Assembly: GCA_002840535.1 (NCBI GenBank)
Contig: PHBH01000054.1
Coordinates: 1-45,212 of the forward strand
Source of the DNA: Deltaproteobacteria bacterium HGW-Deltaproteobacteria-15
Lineage (GTDB): Bacteria; Desulfobacterota; DSM-4660; Desulfatiglandales; HGW-15
Length of the DNA stretch: 45,212 nucleotides
Direction: 5' to 3'
Below, piece by piece: positions 24,046-32,630 of this stretch. Below the pieces are notes generated by a model. That model saw only the letters and a list, made by a program, of their open reading frames with translations. It was not told the origin of the DNA and ran no database searches. Position 1 is the stretch's first letter. Every line of letters starts with the position of its first letter. The translations under genes were made by a program, and so were the position numbers.

Positions 24046-24585
24046 TCAGGCCGGCCGCAGGAAAGGATATCGCTCCAACTCTTCCCGCTGCCACAGGGAG
24101 AGCCCGGCCTCTTGCCCCAGGATTTCGACATCCAGCACGGCATCCGGATTTTTGAAGGCGATTCGCCCGGGCGTACCCGCCTTGTTGAGGGCCTCCAGGA
24201 GGATGTCGGCTATCAGCCGCTCCTCCTCCATGCTCGAAAGCCTACCCTTGAAACCTCGCCGATGGATACGCACATGGAAGCTCTTGCCTGCCAGCTTCGG
24301 CGCCCATGGGAGCGCAGCTTTCCCTGCTTTGCTCTCGAACTCCTCGGGGGTCCGGAAGTCAAAAACCTCGCTGACCGGGATTACCCGCGCCAGAAAGTTC
24401 ATGATGGATGGATTTTCGGAAATATCCCTCTGGAGTCGCTCCAGAAACTCCCCCACATTCTCCACCCTCATGACCAGCACGTTGAAGTACCCTGTTTTCT
24501 CAATGCGCCCGAACTCCTCCAGCAGCTTACAAGCCAGGACGAAGCCCTTTTCGCGGACGGTCACCACTACGTTCCAGTCGCGCAT
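24046..24585 (-). CDS. THUMP-domain protein
   Basis: A 179-residue protein consisting essentially of one THUMP-type RNA-binding domain (WNVVVTVREKGFVLACKLLEEFGRIEKTGYFNVLVMRVENVGEFLERL; later GKSFHVRIHRRGFKG and IAFKNPDAVLDVEILGQEAGLSLWQREELERYPFLRPA). THUMP domains deliver tRNA substrates to methylases, deaminases and thiolases, but no catalytic domain is fused here. It may be a stand-alone adaptor similar in concept to archaeal/eukaryotic Tan1-type proteins. The start MRDWNVVV follows AAGGAAGGCAA; the longer frame runs into repeat sequence. The neighbours (beta-helix protein, zinc ribbon) do not indicate a pathway. Confidence 0.83.
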   Translation of the reverse strand: MRDWNVVVTVREKGFVLACKLLEEFGRIEKTGYFNVLVMRVENVGEFLERLQRDISENPSIMNFLARVIPVSEVFDFRTPEEFESKAGKAALPWAPKLAGKSFHVRIHRRGFKGRLSSMEEERLIADILLEALNKAGTPGRIAFKNPDAVLDVEILGQEAGLSLWQREELERYPFLRPA

Positions 24586-24661
24586 TTGCCTTCCTTGAAG
24601 CCCATTTCTTGGTGGTCTTCGTGTCCTTAGTGGCAAAAAAGTCGGTAGAAAAGACCCTGTC

Positions 24662-24690
24662 TCACCACGAAGAACACGAGAGCACGAAGG
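24662..24690. repeat. CACCACGAAG / CACGAAGG dispersed repeat
   Basis: CACCACGAAGAACACGAGAG with a second CACGAAGG; a closely related CACCACGAAGGACACGAAGG occurs at 38521-38540. These are intergenic repeats and not coding. Confidence 0.5.
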
Positions 24691-24723
24691 TTGGCACAAT
24701 CAGAATAGGACAGCGAATTTACA

Positions 24724-24957
24724 TCAGGCGACCGAAGGACAACCGCCGCCACCCTGCCTGCATTCCGTGCAATACTCTCTTGCTTCTCCTTTGGGGAGCC
24801 GTCCACATATTGCGTCCGGTATCTCGATGGAGAAAGGCGACAGGAGCCGGATAACCCCTCCCTTGCACCGGGGGCACCTGGACTCTTCCTCTCCTCGGAA
24901 CTGCAGCCGTTCAAAGGTGTGGCCGCATTCTTTGCATTTGTATTCATAAACGGGCAT
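24724..24957 (-). CDS. FmdB-family zinc ribbon protein
   Basis: A 77-residue protein starting MPVYEYKCKECGHTFE, the standard opening of the FmdB (CxxC_CXXC_SSSS) putative regulatory family. Two CxxC knuckles (CKEC at 8-11 and CPRC at about 28-31) would bind one zinc. A third Cys-rich tail (CTECRQGGGGC) follows, as in many longer family members. GAGGTGTGTC precedes the ATG. The family was named from a location next to a formamidase gene; its molecular role is unclear. It stands alone on the minus strand, 138 bp upstream of the THUMP gene. Confidence 0.9.
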   Translation of the reverse strand: MPVYEYKCKECGHTFERLQFRGEEESRCPRCKGGVIRLLSPFSIEIPDAICGRLPKGEAREYCTECRQGGGGCPSVA

Positions 24958-25126
24958 GACACACCTCGTCTCTTCTTAATCAATAAGCATCCGTAAGATA
25001 AGCATCTGTAAGGCGAGTTCAAGAAAACCCTGATTTAACAGGCATTCCTTAACCCTCAACCTCTGGCTATCATTCTCGACCGAATGGGTTTTGTTTTGGG
25101 CATTGCTTTTTCTGTCATTCGAATTT

Positions 25127-25153
25127 GTTTCGGATTTCGTGCTTCGGATTTCG
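25127..25153. repeat. TTTCGGATTTCGTG dispersed repeat, second copy
   Basis: TGTTTCGGATTTCG followed by TGCTTCGGATTT; the same units occur at 18995-19026. Both copies lie between genes. Confidence 0.55.
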
Positions 25154-25230
25154 AATTTAATCCTGGTGTCGTTCATTTGGAGGGAGAGAAAGGGTAGGAC
25201 GAGATGGGACTGCAACCGGCGGCTTGTTCA

Positions 25231-28086
25231 TCATTCAGAGAGCACAAGACCCGAGGGCAGCGCTTCCCCGAACATCCATTCCTTTTCCTGCTGCGTCAGG
25301 ACGGGTTCCCTGTTCATCAGGATTTGCTGCAGGTGGGTGAAGCGCTGGAGGTTCTCAATGAAAGATGCGACCTTTTGACGATCCTCTTCGGGCACATCGC
25401 GCTCACGATCCCCCGTCAACCTGGCGAGTTGGACAAGCGCTTGCCCCACGGCCTCCTTTGGGGGGAGATGGAGAGAGAACAGGGTTCGAATCCAGGAAGA
25501 GGCCTCCTGACCGGGTATGACCCTGTTCAACGGACCGTACAGAGGGACTCTTGTCCCAAAACGGCTGAGCGCCCAATATTCCTGCGGTCTTGCGCTTTTC
25601 CGCATCTTCTGAAGGAGCAGGCGACCCAACGAGATCTTGTCTTCTACGGAAAGCCGTTCGCAGTTGGCGAGCGCCATCCATATCTCTGTTTCCTCCTGAC
25701 GGTTCAAGCGGCTGGGGAGCGCAATCCTACCGGAGCTCTTTTTTGTCCCTGGCGTTTGGAGAGCGGGAGAGACTTCCCTGTAGATCTGAAGTTGTCTTCC
25801 CGCAGTGAGACCCCCGGCAACCCGGCGAAGGAAAATCCAGAATTCCACCCGGCACGAGACCCTGTTGGGCCACTGCATTCCGCGAAGGTAGATCTTCCAG
25901 ACCTCGTTCATTCTCCATTCGTCAGCGGGATCGCCGAAACCGGGTCTCAGGCAGAACCCGAGCAGATTGAACCACCGCTCCTCGTGCTGTTGGGAAAATT
26001 TCCGCCCTTCCTGCGAATCCAGAAGCGCATCCGCCAGTTTCCGGGCGAGCGGGATGGACCATTTTTCCTTTCGCGTGTCCAGGATCTCTTCCAGATCCTT
26101 GGTTATGGATTCCGGCGGGACCCTTGCGCCCGGGGTTCCTCCCCCCAAAGCGGATCGGATCTTGTCCCTTGCCTTTTCGACGACGGCCTGTTCCAGGGTC
26201 TCCCCCGGAAGATCGGATGCAGGGGAGGAGTCGACTTCCTGGCGGACATCGAACTGAAGCCGCCACCGATGCGGTGTTTGTCTGGACTCGCACCAGACTT
26301 CCAGGGTGCCTACCTCTGTCAGCCGCACGGCAAGCTGAACAGGAAGGCTGACGGCGCCGGCCTTTTTCCCATAGCGCAGTACAGTGCGAATAGGAGGAAT
26401 GATGCTGATTTCCTCCTCATTCAGCTCAACGACATCTCCCAATCGATCGCCCAGCCGGGTGCTGGAGCTGAAGAGCTGGAATGAAACAGGTTGATTTGCA
26501 AGAACCTCGAAAGCCGGATTCAGCAGCTGTGTTTCGAACCCCTCCTCGGATCCGCGCGGTACCAGGCACACTGCCGCCCGGCTGTCTTCCCGGCTCTTCT
26601 TATCCCCTGCGACCACTTCCACATAATAAGACCTGGGACTCCCGGCCCCGATTCGAATTCCTTCACCGGCCCGTACGAGGCCATAGTAAGCCGCTCCTAT
26701 GGCAACAGCGAGTTCCGGATGAGGGTTGTCCAACGCTTTTGGAGCCCAATCCGGTCCTGCGATATCCTGAAACCATCCCTTGACCACCTCTCTCAGCCGC
26801 TTCCGAATGGGGGCAGGGCCGAGAGCGCCGCCGTTAAAGAGGAGGTAATCCGGGACCGGACCATCTCTACCGGTTTCCTTCTGAAGCAGATCATGAAACC
26901 TTTTCCAGAAGTCGGACATGTGCCTGGTGACTGCAGGGTCCTGTGCATAGGGAAGGCCCCATTCCGTCAATCCCCTGCGGCGTTCTCCCTGGGGGACCTC
27001 ATCAATCGAAACCATCGGGAAAAAACCGTCCATCACCAACTCCCGGACTTCATCCCTGGTGACGGTGGTCTTTAGCGTCGATCCGATCAGTTTCCCGCCG
27101 GATCCCATGATCGTGATGTCCAGAGAACGCTCCCGCGCCTGGTCGTTCAACAGGACTTCCTTGGCCTTGCGGCACTGGTGAGACAACTGTCGCCATCTTC
27201 TCGTATCCAGTTTTCCCGGCTGTCCCATGAGCCTCTTTTCCAGGAATCTTCCCAGGGCGTGGTCCATGTTGTCTCCGCCCAGAATGAGATGATCCCCGAC
27301 TGCAAGGCGGTCGAAACGAAGACCCATCTCACCTTCGCGCACTGCCACAATGGTGAAATCCGTAGTTCCGCCCCCAACGTCGCACACGAGTATGATTTGC
27401 CCCGCCTTCATGGAACTCTGCCAGTCGGACTCATGTCTCGAAATCCAGGCATAAAAGGCGGCCAGGGGTTCCTCCAGCAGCACAAAACGGCCGATCCCGG
27501 CCTGCCTTGCCGCACTGACGGTCAATTCTCTTGCAACCTCATCGAAAGAAGCAGGAACCGTGATGACGACAAGCTGGTTTTCCAGCGCGTATTCCTCACG
27601 GCCTTTAGCAATGCTGTAATTCCAGGACTCCCTCATATGGAGCAGATAGCGCGCGCTGGCTTCCACAGGGGAGATTTTCTTTTCAACAGAAGCCTCCCCC
27701 CAGGGAAGGATTGGCGAGGTGCGGTCCACACCCCCGTGGGCCAGCCAGGACTTGGCCGAAGAAACAAGGCGCCCGGGCACGAGAGCACCCTGTTCCCGTG
27801 CAAATTCCCCCACCACATCTTTTCTCTCGGGATCCCAGGGAAGCGCCATGCTCTCCGGAGGAAGGTCATAGGAGCCGGGGATGTAGAGAAAGGAAGGGAG
27901 AACCGGCCGCCGGTCGATTTCCCCTGCAGCCACCAACTGAGGTATTTTCATGAACCGGACCGTACGATCTTCCGAGGGTAGACCACCCTGTGTGAGCCGG
28001 ACATAGGCCACAGCGGAGTTCGTGGTGCCAAGGTCGATGCCGATGATGAAGTGGTAAGGAGTCTCTGGTTTTTCAAGTTGGTTCAT
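25231..28086 (-). CDS. Hsp70-family ATPase with long C-terminal extension
   Basis: A 951-residue protein with an Hsp70/DnaK-type ATPase domain in residues about 1-470. Motifs are phosphate-1 IIGIDLGTTNSAVAYV, EEPLAAFYAWISRHE, phosphate-2 LVCDVGGGTTDFTIVAV, GDNMDHALGRFLEKRLM and an adenosine-site segment LLFNGGALGPAPIRKRL. No DnaK substrate domain, lid or EEVD/CAP tail is seen. About 400 residues follow that are unlike canonical Hsp70, with a beta-rich part around LNEEEISIIPPIRTVLRY...LEVWCESRQTPHRWRLQFDVR and then a helical region. It is the third gene of the DUF2760-Hsp70-Hsp70 unit, and shares this organisation of the beta-rich part with the neighbouring Hsp70. I infer a dedicated chaperone-like machine, not a general DnaK. 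Confidence 0.87.
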   Translation of the reverse strand: MNQLEKPETPYHFIIGIDLGTTNSAVAYVRLTQGGLPSEDRTVRFMKIPQLVAAGEIDRRPVLPSFLYIPGSYDLPPESMALPWDPERKDVVGEFAREQGALVPGRLVSSAKSWLAHGGVDRTSPILPWGEASVEKKISPVEASARYLLHMRESWNYSIAKGREEYALENQLVVITVPASFDEVARELTVSAARQAGIGRFVLLEEPLAAFYAWISRHESDWQSSMKAGQIILVCDVGGGTTDFTIVAVREGEMGLRFDRLAVGDHLILGGDNMDHALGRFLEKRLMGQPGKLDTRRWRQLSHQCRKAKEVLLNDQARERSLDITIMGSGGKLIGSTLKTTVTRDEVRELVMDGFFPMVSIDEVPQGERRRGLTEWGLPYAQDPAVTRHMSDFWKRFHDLLQKETGRDGPVPDYLLFNGGALGPAPIRKRLREVVKGWFQDIAGPDWAPKALDNPHPELAVAIGAAYYGLVRAGEGIRIGAGSPRSYYVEVVAGDKKSREDSRAAVCLVPRGSEEGFETQLLNPAFEVLANQPVSFQLFSSSTRLGDRLGDVVELNEEEISIIPPIRTVLRYGKKAGAVSLPVQLAVRLTEVGTLEVWCESRQTPHRWRLQFDVRQEVDSSPASDLPGETLEQAVVEKARDKIRSALGGGTPGARVPPESITKDLEEILDTRKEKWSIPLARKLADALLDSQEGRKFSQQHEERWFNLLGFCLRPGFGDPADEWRMNEVWKIYLRGMQWPNRVSCRVEFWIFLRRVAGGLTAGRQLQIYREVSPALQTPGTKKSSGRIALPSRLNRQEETEIWMALANCERLSVEDKISLGRLLLQKMRKSARPQEYWALSRFGTRVPLYGPLNRVIPGQEASSWIRTLFSLHLPPKEAVGQALVQLARLTGDRERDVPEEDRQKVASFIENLQRFTHLQQILMNREPVLTQQEKEWMFGEALPSGLVLSE

Positions 28087-28106
28087 CTTGTTGCCTCAGA
28101 AAGCCT

Positions 28107-28173
28107 GCCACGGCCTCTCTGACTGATCGGTCCGATCCGTCAGATCCGTCAGATCCGTCCGAGAGGCCGTGGC
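28107..28173. repeat. Hairpin with nonamer tandem repeats between the two Hsp70 genes
   Basis: A perfect 13-bp inverted repeat (GCCACGGCCTCTC at 28107-28119, GAGAGGCCGTGGC at 28161-28173) encloses GATCCGTCA repeated at 28134-28142 and 28143-28151 with a third variant GATCCGTCC at 28152-28160. It fills most of the 100-bp gap between cotranscribed genes and could act as an RNA-stability or partial-termination element. Confidence 0.75.
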
Positions 28174-28186
28174 AATCATCTCGTGA

Positions 28187-30022
28187 TTATCCCTGTTTCT
28201 TCTCCTGCTCTCTCAAATTGAACTCCAGTTTCCATTTGCGTTCCTCATCCCGTGAAACGCACCAGAGCTCCAGTGTCCCCACCTCCGTCATGATGCTTTT
28301 CAGCCAGACCGGTACCACCTTTTCTTCTCCCTCCACCTCTGTGGCCGGAAGCAGCGTTTCCATGACGGTCACCGGCTCGATTTCATCGCTCCAGTCCTCT
28401 ATCACTTCTCCTGCGCGGTCTTCCTTGCGGACGGTCGAACCGAAAAGATGAAACTGGGCATGCTCGCCGGTGACAAGTCCGAATTCCCTTCCGCGGAGCT
28501 CGGCCTCCGTGCCTTCCTCCATGCCGAAAGGGACTACGCACAAGGCCTTCATGGGCGTGGGCACACCCGGCACAGAGGGCATGGCGGTCTCGACTCCAAT
28601 GTAGTAGGAGCGGGCTGCGCCCCCACGCACTCTGACCCCGCGGCCGCGCCGGGCCAATCCGTAGTAAGCAGCCCCTCTGGCAACTCCGAGGTCGAGGTCC
28701 ACTGAAGGAAGCTCGACAACGTTCCCCTGGTCCTGCCAGTTCCGGAGCACCTGGAGCAACCGCTCCCTCAGAAGCGCCGACTTCATGACACCGCCGTTGA
28801 AAAGAACGGTTGTGGGGAAGGCCACTGCGGTTTCTCTGCCGTTCTCCAGCACCTGACGATTCAGAAAGCGAGCCAGGTGGCGCGTGATGGCGGGATCCGC
28901 TTCGTAGGGAAGACCCATTTCGCGCATGCCGACCCTGGTCTGTTCCCTGGGATATTCAGTGATTTCGGTTTTCGGAAAAAACCCCTCCAATATTGCGGTC
29001 TCGATTTCCTTTCTTGTGAGCTCGGTCCGTATTGTCCGTGCTATAAGAGAGGAACCTCTTCCGAGGATGACCACGGGCTCTTCTTCCAGCCCCGGATTGT
29101 TCAGAAGCCGTTCCTTGGCCAGGCGGCAGCTTTGCCACAATCCCCTGAATTGCCAGTTGTCGAGTTTGGTTCCCTTTGCCGCAAGCTTCCCTCGAAGGGT
29201 GTATGCCAGGGCAATGTCCATGTTGTCACCGCCCAGCAGAATGTGATCGCCCACGGCAACGCGCTTTAGAACGAGCTCACCGTCTTCCTCAGACACCTGG
29301 ATCAGGCTGAAATCCGTAGTCCCCCCTCCTATGTCGCAGACGAGGATCGACTGTCCGACCTTGATTGCCTTTCTCCATTTCTCAGCCTGCGATTCGATCC
29401 ACGCATAGAAGGCCGCCTGCGGCTCTTCAAGCAGGGTCAGGTTCAGAAATCCGGCCGATCGCGCAGCCTCGGCGGTCAGTTCTCGCGCAACAGCGTCGAA
29501 CGACGCCGGCACGGTCAGGTAGATCTCCTGGTTCTCCAGCCTCGCTTCAGAGTCATCCGCAGCCATTTCGTGGTTCCAGGCGTTTCGAAAATGCTCCAGG
29601 AACAGGGAGGACGCCTGCAAAGGGGATATGCGTTTCACTTCAGGCGGACTGTCCCACGGCAGGATGGGACGGCTCCTGTCCACCCCGGTGTGACAAAGCC
29701 ATGACTTGGCGGAGGAGACAAGTCGGAACGGCAGCTCGGCGCCTCTTTTTCTTGCGAACTCTCCCACGGCCAAATCGGCATTTCCCCGGCTCCAGGGAAG
29801 GGAAAGGCTTCCCTCCGGGACGTCATGAGAGGAGGGCAGGAAGAGAAAAGAAGGGAGCAGGTCCTGGGGTTTGGCTTCTCCAGGCTCCACGATCTGGAGA
29901 GCGGGAAAGACCGAGATCCGAGGTTCTTCTCCCTCAGCAGCCTCTGTCCCGGTGTAGGCAAGGACCGAGTTGGTCGTTCCTAAATCAATTCCGATGATGT
30001 ACTTGGGTTCTTTCAACACCAT
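28187..30022 (-). CDS. Hsp70-family ATPase, divergent (DnaK-like)
   Basis: A 611-residue Hsp70-type protein. Motifs are phosphate-1 IIGIDLGTTNSVLAYTG, EEPQAAFYAWIESQAEKW, phosphate-2 LVCDIGGGTTDFSLIQV, GDNMDIALAYTLRGKL and VLFNGGVMKSALLRERLL. After the ATPase domain comes a beta-rich stretch (FHLFGSTVRKEDRAGEVIEDW...TLELWCVSRDEERKWKLEFNLREQ) shared with the 951-residue neighbour, then the protein ends. There is no standard substrate lid. It sits 3 bp after the DUF2760 gene with GGAGGTGTGATGA as ribosome site, so the two are coupled. The pair of related but differently sized Hsp70s suggests a heteromeric machine; the client is unknown. Confidence 0.88.
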   Translation of the reverse strand: MVLKEPKYIIGIDLGTTNSVLAYTGTEAAEGEEPRISVFPALQIVEPGEAKPQDLLPSFLFLPSSHDVPEGSLSLPWSRGNADLAVGEFARKRGAELPFRLVSSAKSWLCHTGVDRSRPILPWDSPPEVKRISPLQASSLFLEHFRNAWNHEMAADDSEARLENQEIYLTVPASFDAVARELTAEAARSAGFLNLTLLEEPQAAFYAWIESQAEKWRKAIKVGQSILVCDIGGGTTDFSLIQVSEEDGELVLKRVAVGDHILLGGDNMDIALAYTLRGKLAAKGTKLDNWQFRGLWQSCRLAKERLLNNPGLEEEPVVILGRGSSLIARTIRTELTRKEIETAILEGFFPKTEITEYPREQTRVGMREMGLPYEADPAITRHLARFLNRQVLENGRETAVAFPTTVLFNGGVMKSALLRERLLQVLRNWQDQGNVVELPSVDLDLGVARGAAYYGLARRGRGVRVRGGAARSYYIGVETAMPSVPGVPTPMKALCVVPFGMEEGTEAELRGREFGLVTGEHAQFHLFGSTVRKEDRAGEVIEDWSDEIEPVTVMETLLPATEVEGEEKVVPVWLKSIMTEVGTLELWCVSRDEERKWKLEFNLREQEKKQG

Positions 30023-30025
30023 TCA

Positions 30026-30793
30026 TCACACCTCCACCTCAGCAGGCATCAACACCCAATCCTTCTCCTGATCGCGGACCTGTCTCGGAAGATCCACACG
30101 TACAACGCGCCAGCCGTGGTGGCGCAGAACGCCCTTGAAAGGTGGGTCTCCGGCTACATTTCCGCTCAACCGGATGGAGTGCAGATCAAAACCGGGCTGA
30201 ATGGTGATCTGGGCGCCCTCTTCATGCTCCAAGACCGGCTTCAGCTCCACATGCTGCGAAAGCGCTTCCTTGCAGCCCTGGTGGACATTCCTGACTGCCG
30301 CACCCACCTGCTCATCGCTGTACATCCCGAGATCTTCCTGCAGGAAATCGATGAAGCGCCCCTGGCGCTGCAGGATGGAGAGCATTTGTATGGCGGGAGA
30401 GGGGGAGGGGGGAGAAAACGTTTCCGCCCCGGTCTGCTTCTTCTTCGGTTCCTCTTTTTTTCCTCCCGTGGCTGGAAGAACGGATGCTTGCTTTATGGCG
30501 CGCCGGCCGGAGAATTGGATGAGAGACCAGAGGATCAAGGCTGCAATGGCGCCGAGTCCGAAAACGGACGGTATGAGGAAATGCCGGGTTTGCCTGATGA
30601 ATGTATCGAGGCCCGCTATGAGATCAGAGGCTTCCTTGGGGAGCTTTTGCGCTTCTGCCGACAGGGGGGCCAGGTACTGAGAAATCCCCTGAAAGGCATA
30701 AAGGGCAGCGAAATAGAAGGTCGTAACCAGTGCGCCGATGATGATCAGGCACGCGATGAGCGTCCACAGGCTGAAAACGTTTTCTCTTTTCAT
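30026..30793 (-). CDS. DUF2760-family membrane protein
   Basis: A 255-residue protein with two membrane segments near the N-terminus (about 8-32, SLWTLIACLIIIGALVTTFYFAALYAF, and 72-94, FLIPSVFGLGAIAALILWSLIQF). A charged linker KKEEPKKKQ follows. The C-terminal soluble domain of about 140 residues matches DUF2760 (MLSILQRQGRFIDFLQEDLGMYSDEQVGAAVRNVHQGCKEAL, then HHGWRVVRVDLPRQV). It is the first gene of the DUF2760-Hsp70-Hsp70 unit and may anchor the Hsp70s at the membrane. The start MKRENVF follows AGGAGAGAGGA; an upstream in-frame ATG lacks a comparable site. Function of the family is not established. Confidence 0.83.
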   Translation of the reverse strand: MKRENVFSLWTLIACLIIIGALVTTFYFAALYAFQGISQYLAPLSAEAQKLPKEASDLIAGLDTFIRQTRHFLIPSVFGLGAIAALILWSLIQFSGRRAIKQASVLPATGGKKEEPKKKQTGAETFSPPSPSPAIQMLSILQRQGRFIDFLQEDLGMYSDEQVGAAVRNVHQGCKEALSQHVELKPVLEHEEGAQITIQPGFDLHSIRLSGNVAGDPPFKGVLRHHGWRVVRVDLPRQVRDQEKDWVLMPAEVEV

Positions 30794-30904
30794 TCCTCTC
30801 TCCTGTCGGTGAACTCTAGAAATAATATGTTTCGGAGACCCGAAGCGCAAGTATGTCGGATGAGGAGGGAACTCTTTTCAGTGGGGGGAGCGCCGATAAG
30901 CGGT

Positions 30905-30931
30905 CTGTGGGAGTGAGCTCCTGCTCGCGAT
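30905..30931. repeat. REP-like element, copy 1
   Basis: A 27-bp sequence ending CTCCTGCTCGCGAT. Its reverse complement matches 39449-39475 at 25 of 27 positions. The consensus GTGGGAGTGAGCTCCTGCTCGCGAT closely resembles the REP sequences best known from Pseudomonas. Confidence 0.6.
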
Positions 30932-30936
30932 CATTT

Positions 30937-31707
30937 CTAGCCGGGAACGATTCGCTCCGGGACGGTGTAGCAGTTCATGCGGCCGCCCCGTGTAAAACCT
31001 ACCACGGAAACCCCCGAGCTCGCCCCCATTTCAACGCCTTCCGTGGTGGGGGCCGAAACAGAGGCAATCAGCGGAATACCCAACAGGGCCGGCTTGAAAA
31101 CCATGTCGGCGGGAAGCCTTCCGCTCACGGCCAGCCACGATCTGCTGAAATCCACACCCTTGATCATAGCCCTGCCGATAACCTTGTCCACGGCATTGTG
31201 CCTTCCAATGTCTTCGGCTGATGCAAGAAGATCTCCGGTTGGGCCAAAGAGAATGGCGCAGTGGGTGCCTCCGGTGCTCGTGTACAGCGGCATCTCCGAG
31301 AGCTTGCGAACGCCGCGTATTATGGAACCGGCTGAAACGCGAAAATCGGATTCCGGTATCTTCGAGAAGAGAACTTCTTCAGGCAGGACATTCCTGGTGC
31401 CTGTGGATTCCAGCAGGCTGAGTGTGGGGAACTTTCCTTTGAACTTAGGGGTGCGAACGGCAAGGGCCTTGTCACCGAAGATTTCAAGGGAGGAAAGATC
31501 CTCGATTCCTTCAATGAGACCTCTTGTTCTGAGAAACCCCACCACGAACTCTTCGAGGAGATCCGGTGAAAGCGTGGCCTGCAGAAAGGGCTCCCCGTCC
31601 AGGTGCATGTGGAGCCGGAACTCGGCGACAACCTCGTCATCCAGGTCCTTCGCTTCACCGGATTCAAAGAAACGGCGGACGGGTTTTCTGACGATAAGAT
31701 CGTCCAT
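30937..31707 (-). CDS. fdhD: FdhD-family protein, lacking the usual CxxC
   Basis: A 256-residue member of the FdhD family, the factor that transfers sulfur onto the molybdenum cofactor of formate dehydrogenases. Family landmarks are TGGTHCAILFGPTGDLLASAEDIGRHNAVDKVIG and VSGRLPADMVFKPALLGIPLIASVSAPTTEGVEMG...VGFTRGGRMNCYT. Where E. coli FdhD has the sulfur-carrying TGCGVCG, this protein reads TGTRNVL, so both cysteines are missing; the nearest Cys is in THCAIL. It may use another Cys, serve another enzyme, or act without sulfur relay. I choose the ATG whose first base overlaps the upstream stop (TGATG); a GTG 18 bp earlier is possible. No formate dehydrogenase gene is in the window. Confidence 0.88.
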   Translation of the reverse strand: MDDLIVRKPVRRFFESGEAKDLDDEVVAEFRLHMHLDGEPFLQATLSPDLLEEFVVGFLRTRGLIEGIEDLSSLEIFGDKALAVRTPKFKGKFPTLSLLESTGTRNVLPEEVLFSKIPESDFRVSAGSIIRGVRKLSEMPLYTSTGGTHCAILFGPTGDLLASAEDIGRHNAVDKVIGRAMIKGVDFSRSWLAVSGRLPADMVFKPALLGIPLIASVSAPTTEGVEMGASSGVSVVGFTRGGRMNCYTVPERIVPG

Positions 31708-32603
31708 CAGAGGGCTCTCATCCACTCAGGCCTGAGTCCCACCTCCCCCTTCAAGGCACGGTCGATAAAGTCGAGGGCGTCCTGCTTGCCGTTCGGAAGC
31801 CTCGCTTTGACGGGCAGGTAGTTAGAAGCGTGATTGGAATAGAAAAGCCCCCGAGTGAGGTTCGTGGCAGCGATCATCTCTCTGAGCTCCATGAGAAGTT
31901 CCCGCTCGTCGGGCAAATCGAACTCCCCATTGCGGAATTCTTCATGGAGCGGGGTTCCCGGAATGAGCATGACCGTGAGGGCGCCTACAAAATCCGGATC
32001 CATCGCACTGAGCAGGCGGCCTGTTGCCCTGGCGTGCTGAAGAGATTTTGCTCTTCCTGCGATCCCCAGGAGCACGGTCACCGACAACTTGATCCCTGCT
32101 TCCTTGACTTTTCTCCCCATTGCGATGCAGGTCTCTGAATCGGATCCCTTGTGAATCCTTGTCCTCAGTTCGTCGTCCCCTGTTTCCACGCCGTAGAAAA
32201 GAATACCGAGGCCGTTCTTCTTCAGCGCGATCATCTCTTCGAGACTCTTCATCTTGATGCTTTTTGCATTGGCATAGGCGCCGACCCTTTTTACCCAGGG
32301 AAGGTGCTCCTTGATTCTATCAAGTATCCACATCAGCCTCTTTTGTGGAATGATGAGCGCATCGCCATCCATGAGGAAGACCTTGTCCTGCCTTTTCATG
32401 TATTTCGAAGCGAACAGGATGTCTCCCAGGATGATCTTGTCATCCTTGATGGTGAAGCGCTTGTCTTTGTAGGTGCCGCAAAAAGTGCATTTATTATGGG
32501 AGCATCCCAGCGTCACCTGAAGGAGAATGCTGTAGGCCTCGCTCGGCGGCCGGATACACATCCCCTCATAATGCATGCCGTCCTGCTCCAGATGATCTTC
32601 CAT
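31707..32603 (-). CDS. Radical SAM protein
   Basis: A 298-residue radical SAM enzyme. The cluster motif is GCSHNKCTFCGTYK (Cys positions spaced four then two, as in a known subset). Downstream features of the TIM-barrel fold are DGDALIIP, GILFYGVETGDDELRTRIHKGSD and VTVLLGIAG. It lacks a B12 domain or an extra Fe-S binding SPASM tail, so it is a compact enzyme whose substrate cannot be told. The C-terminus ends GLRPEWMRAL. AGGAGATAGAAGT precedes the ATG. It lies between a TIGR04076-like gene and fdhD on one strand with a one-base stop/start overlap to fdhD, so a metal- or cofactor-maturation role is possible but unproven. Confidence 0.87.
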   Translation of the reverse strand: MEDHLEQDGMHYEGMCIRPPSEAYSILLQVTLGCSHNKCTFCGTYKDKRFTIKDDKIILGDILFASKYMKRQDKVFLMDGDALIIPQKRLMWILDRIKEHLPWVKRVGAYANAKSIKMKSLEEMIALKKNGLGILFYGVETGDDELRTRIHKGSDSETCIAMGRKVKEAGIKLSVTVLLGIAGRAKSLQHARATGRLLSAMDPDFVGALTVMLIPGTPLHEEFRNGEFDLPDERELLMELREMIAATNLTRGLFYSNHASNYLPVKARLPNGKQDALDFIDRALKGEVGLRPEWMRAL

Positions 32604-32630
32604 ACTTCTATCTCCTGAAAAAACAAGTTC

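Noticed and set aside
25480..25500. GGTTCGAATCC resembling a tRNA T-loop
   Set aside because: It lies within the Hsp70 coding region and lacks the acceptor and anticodon stems.
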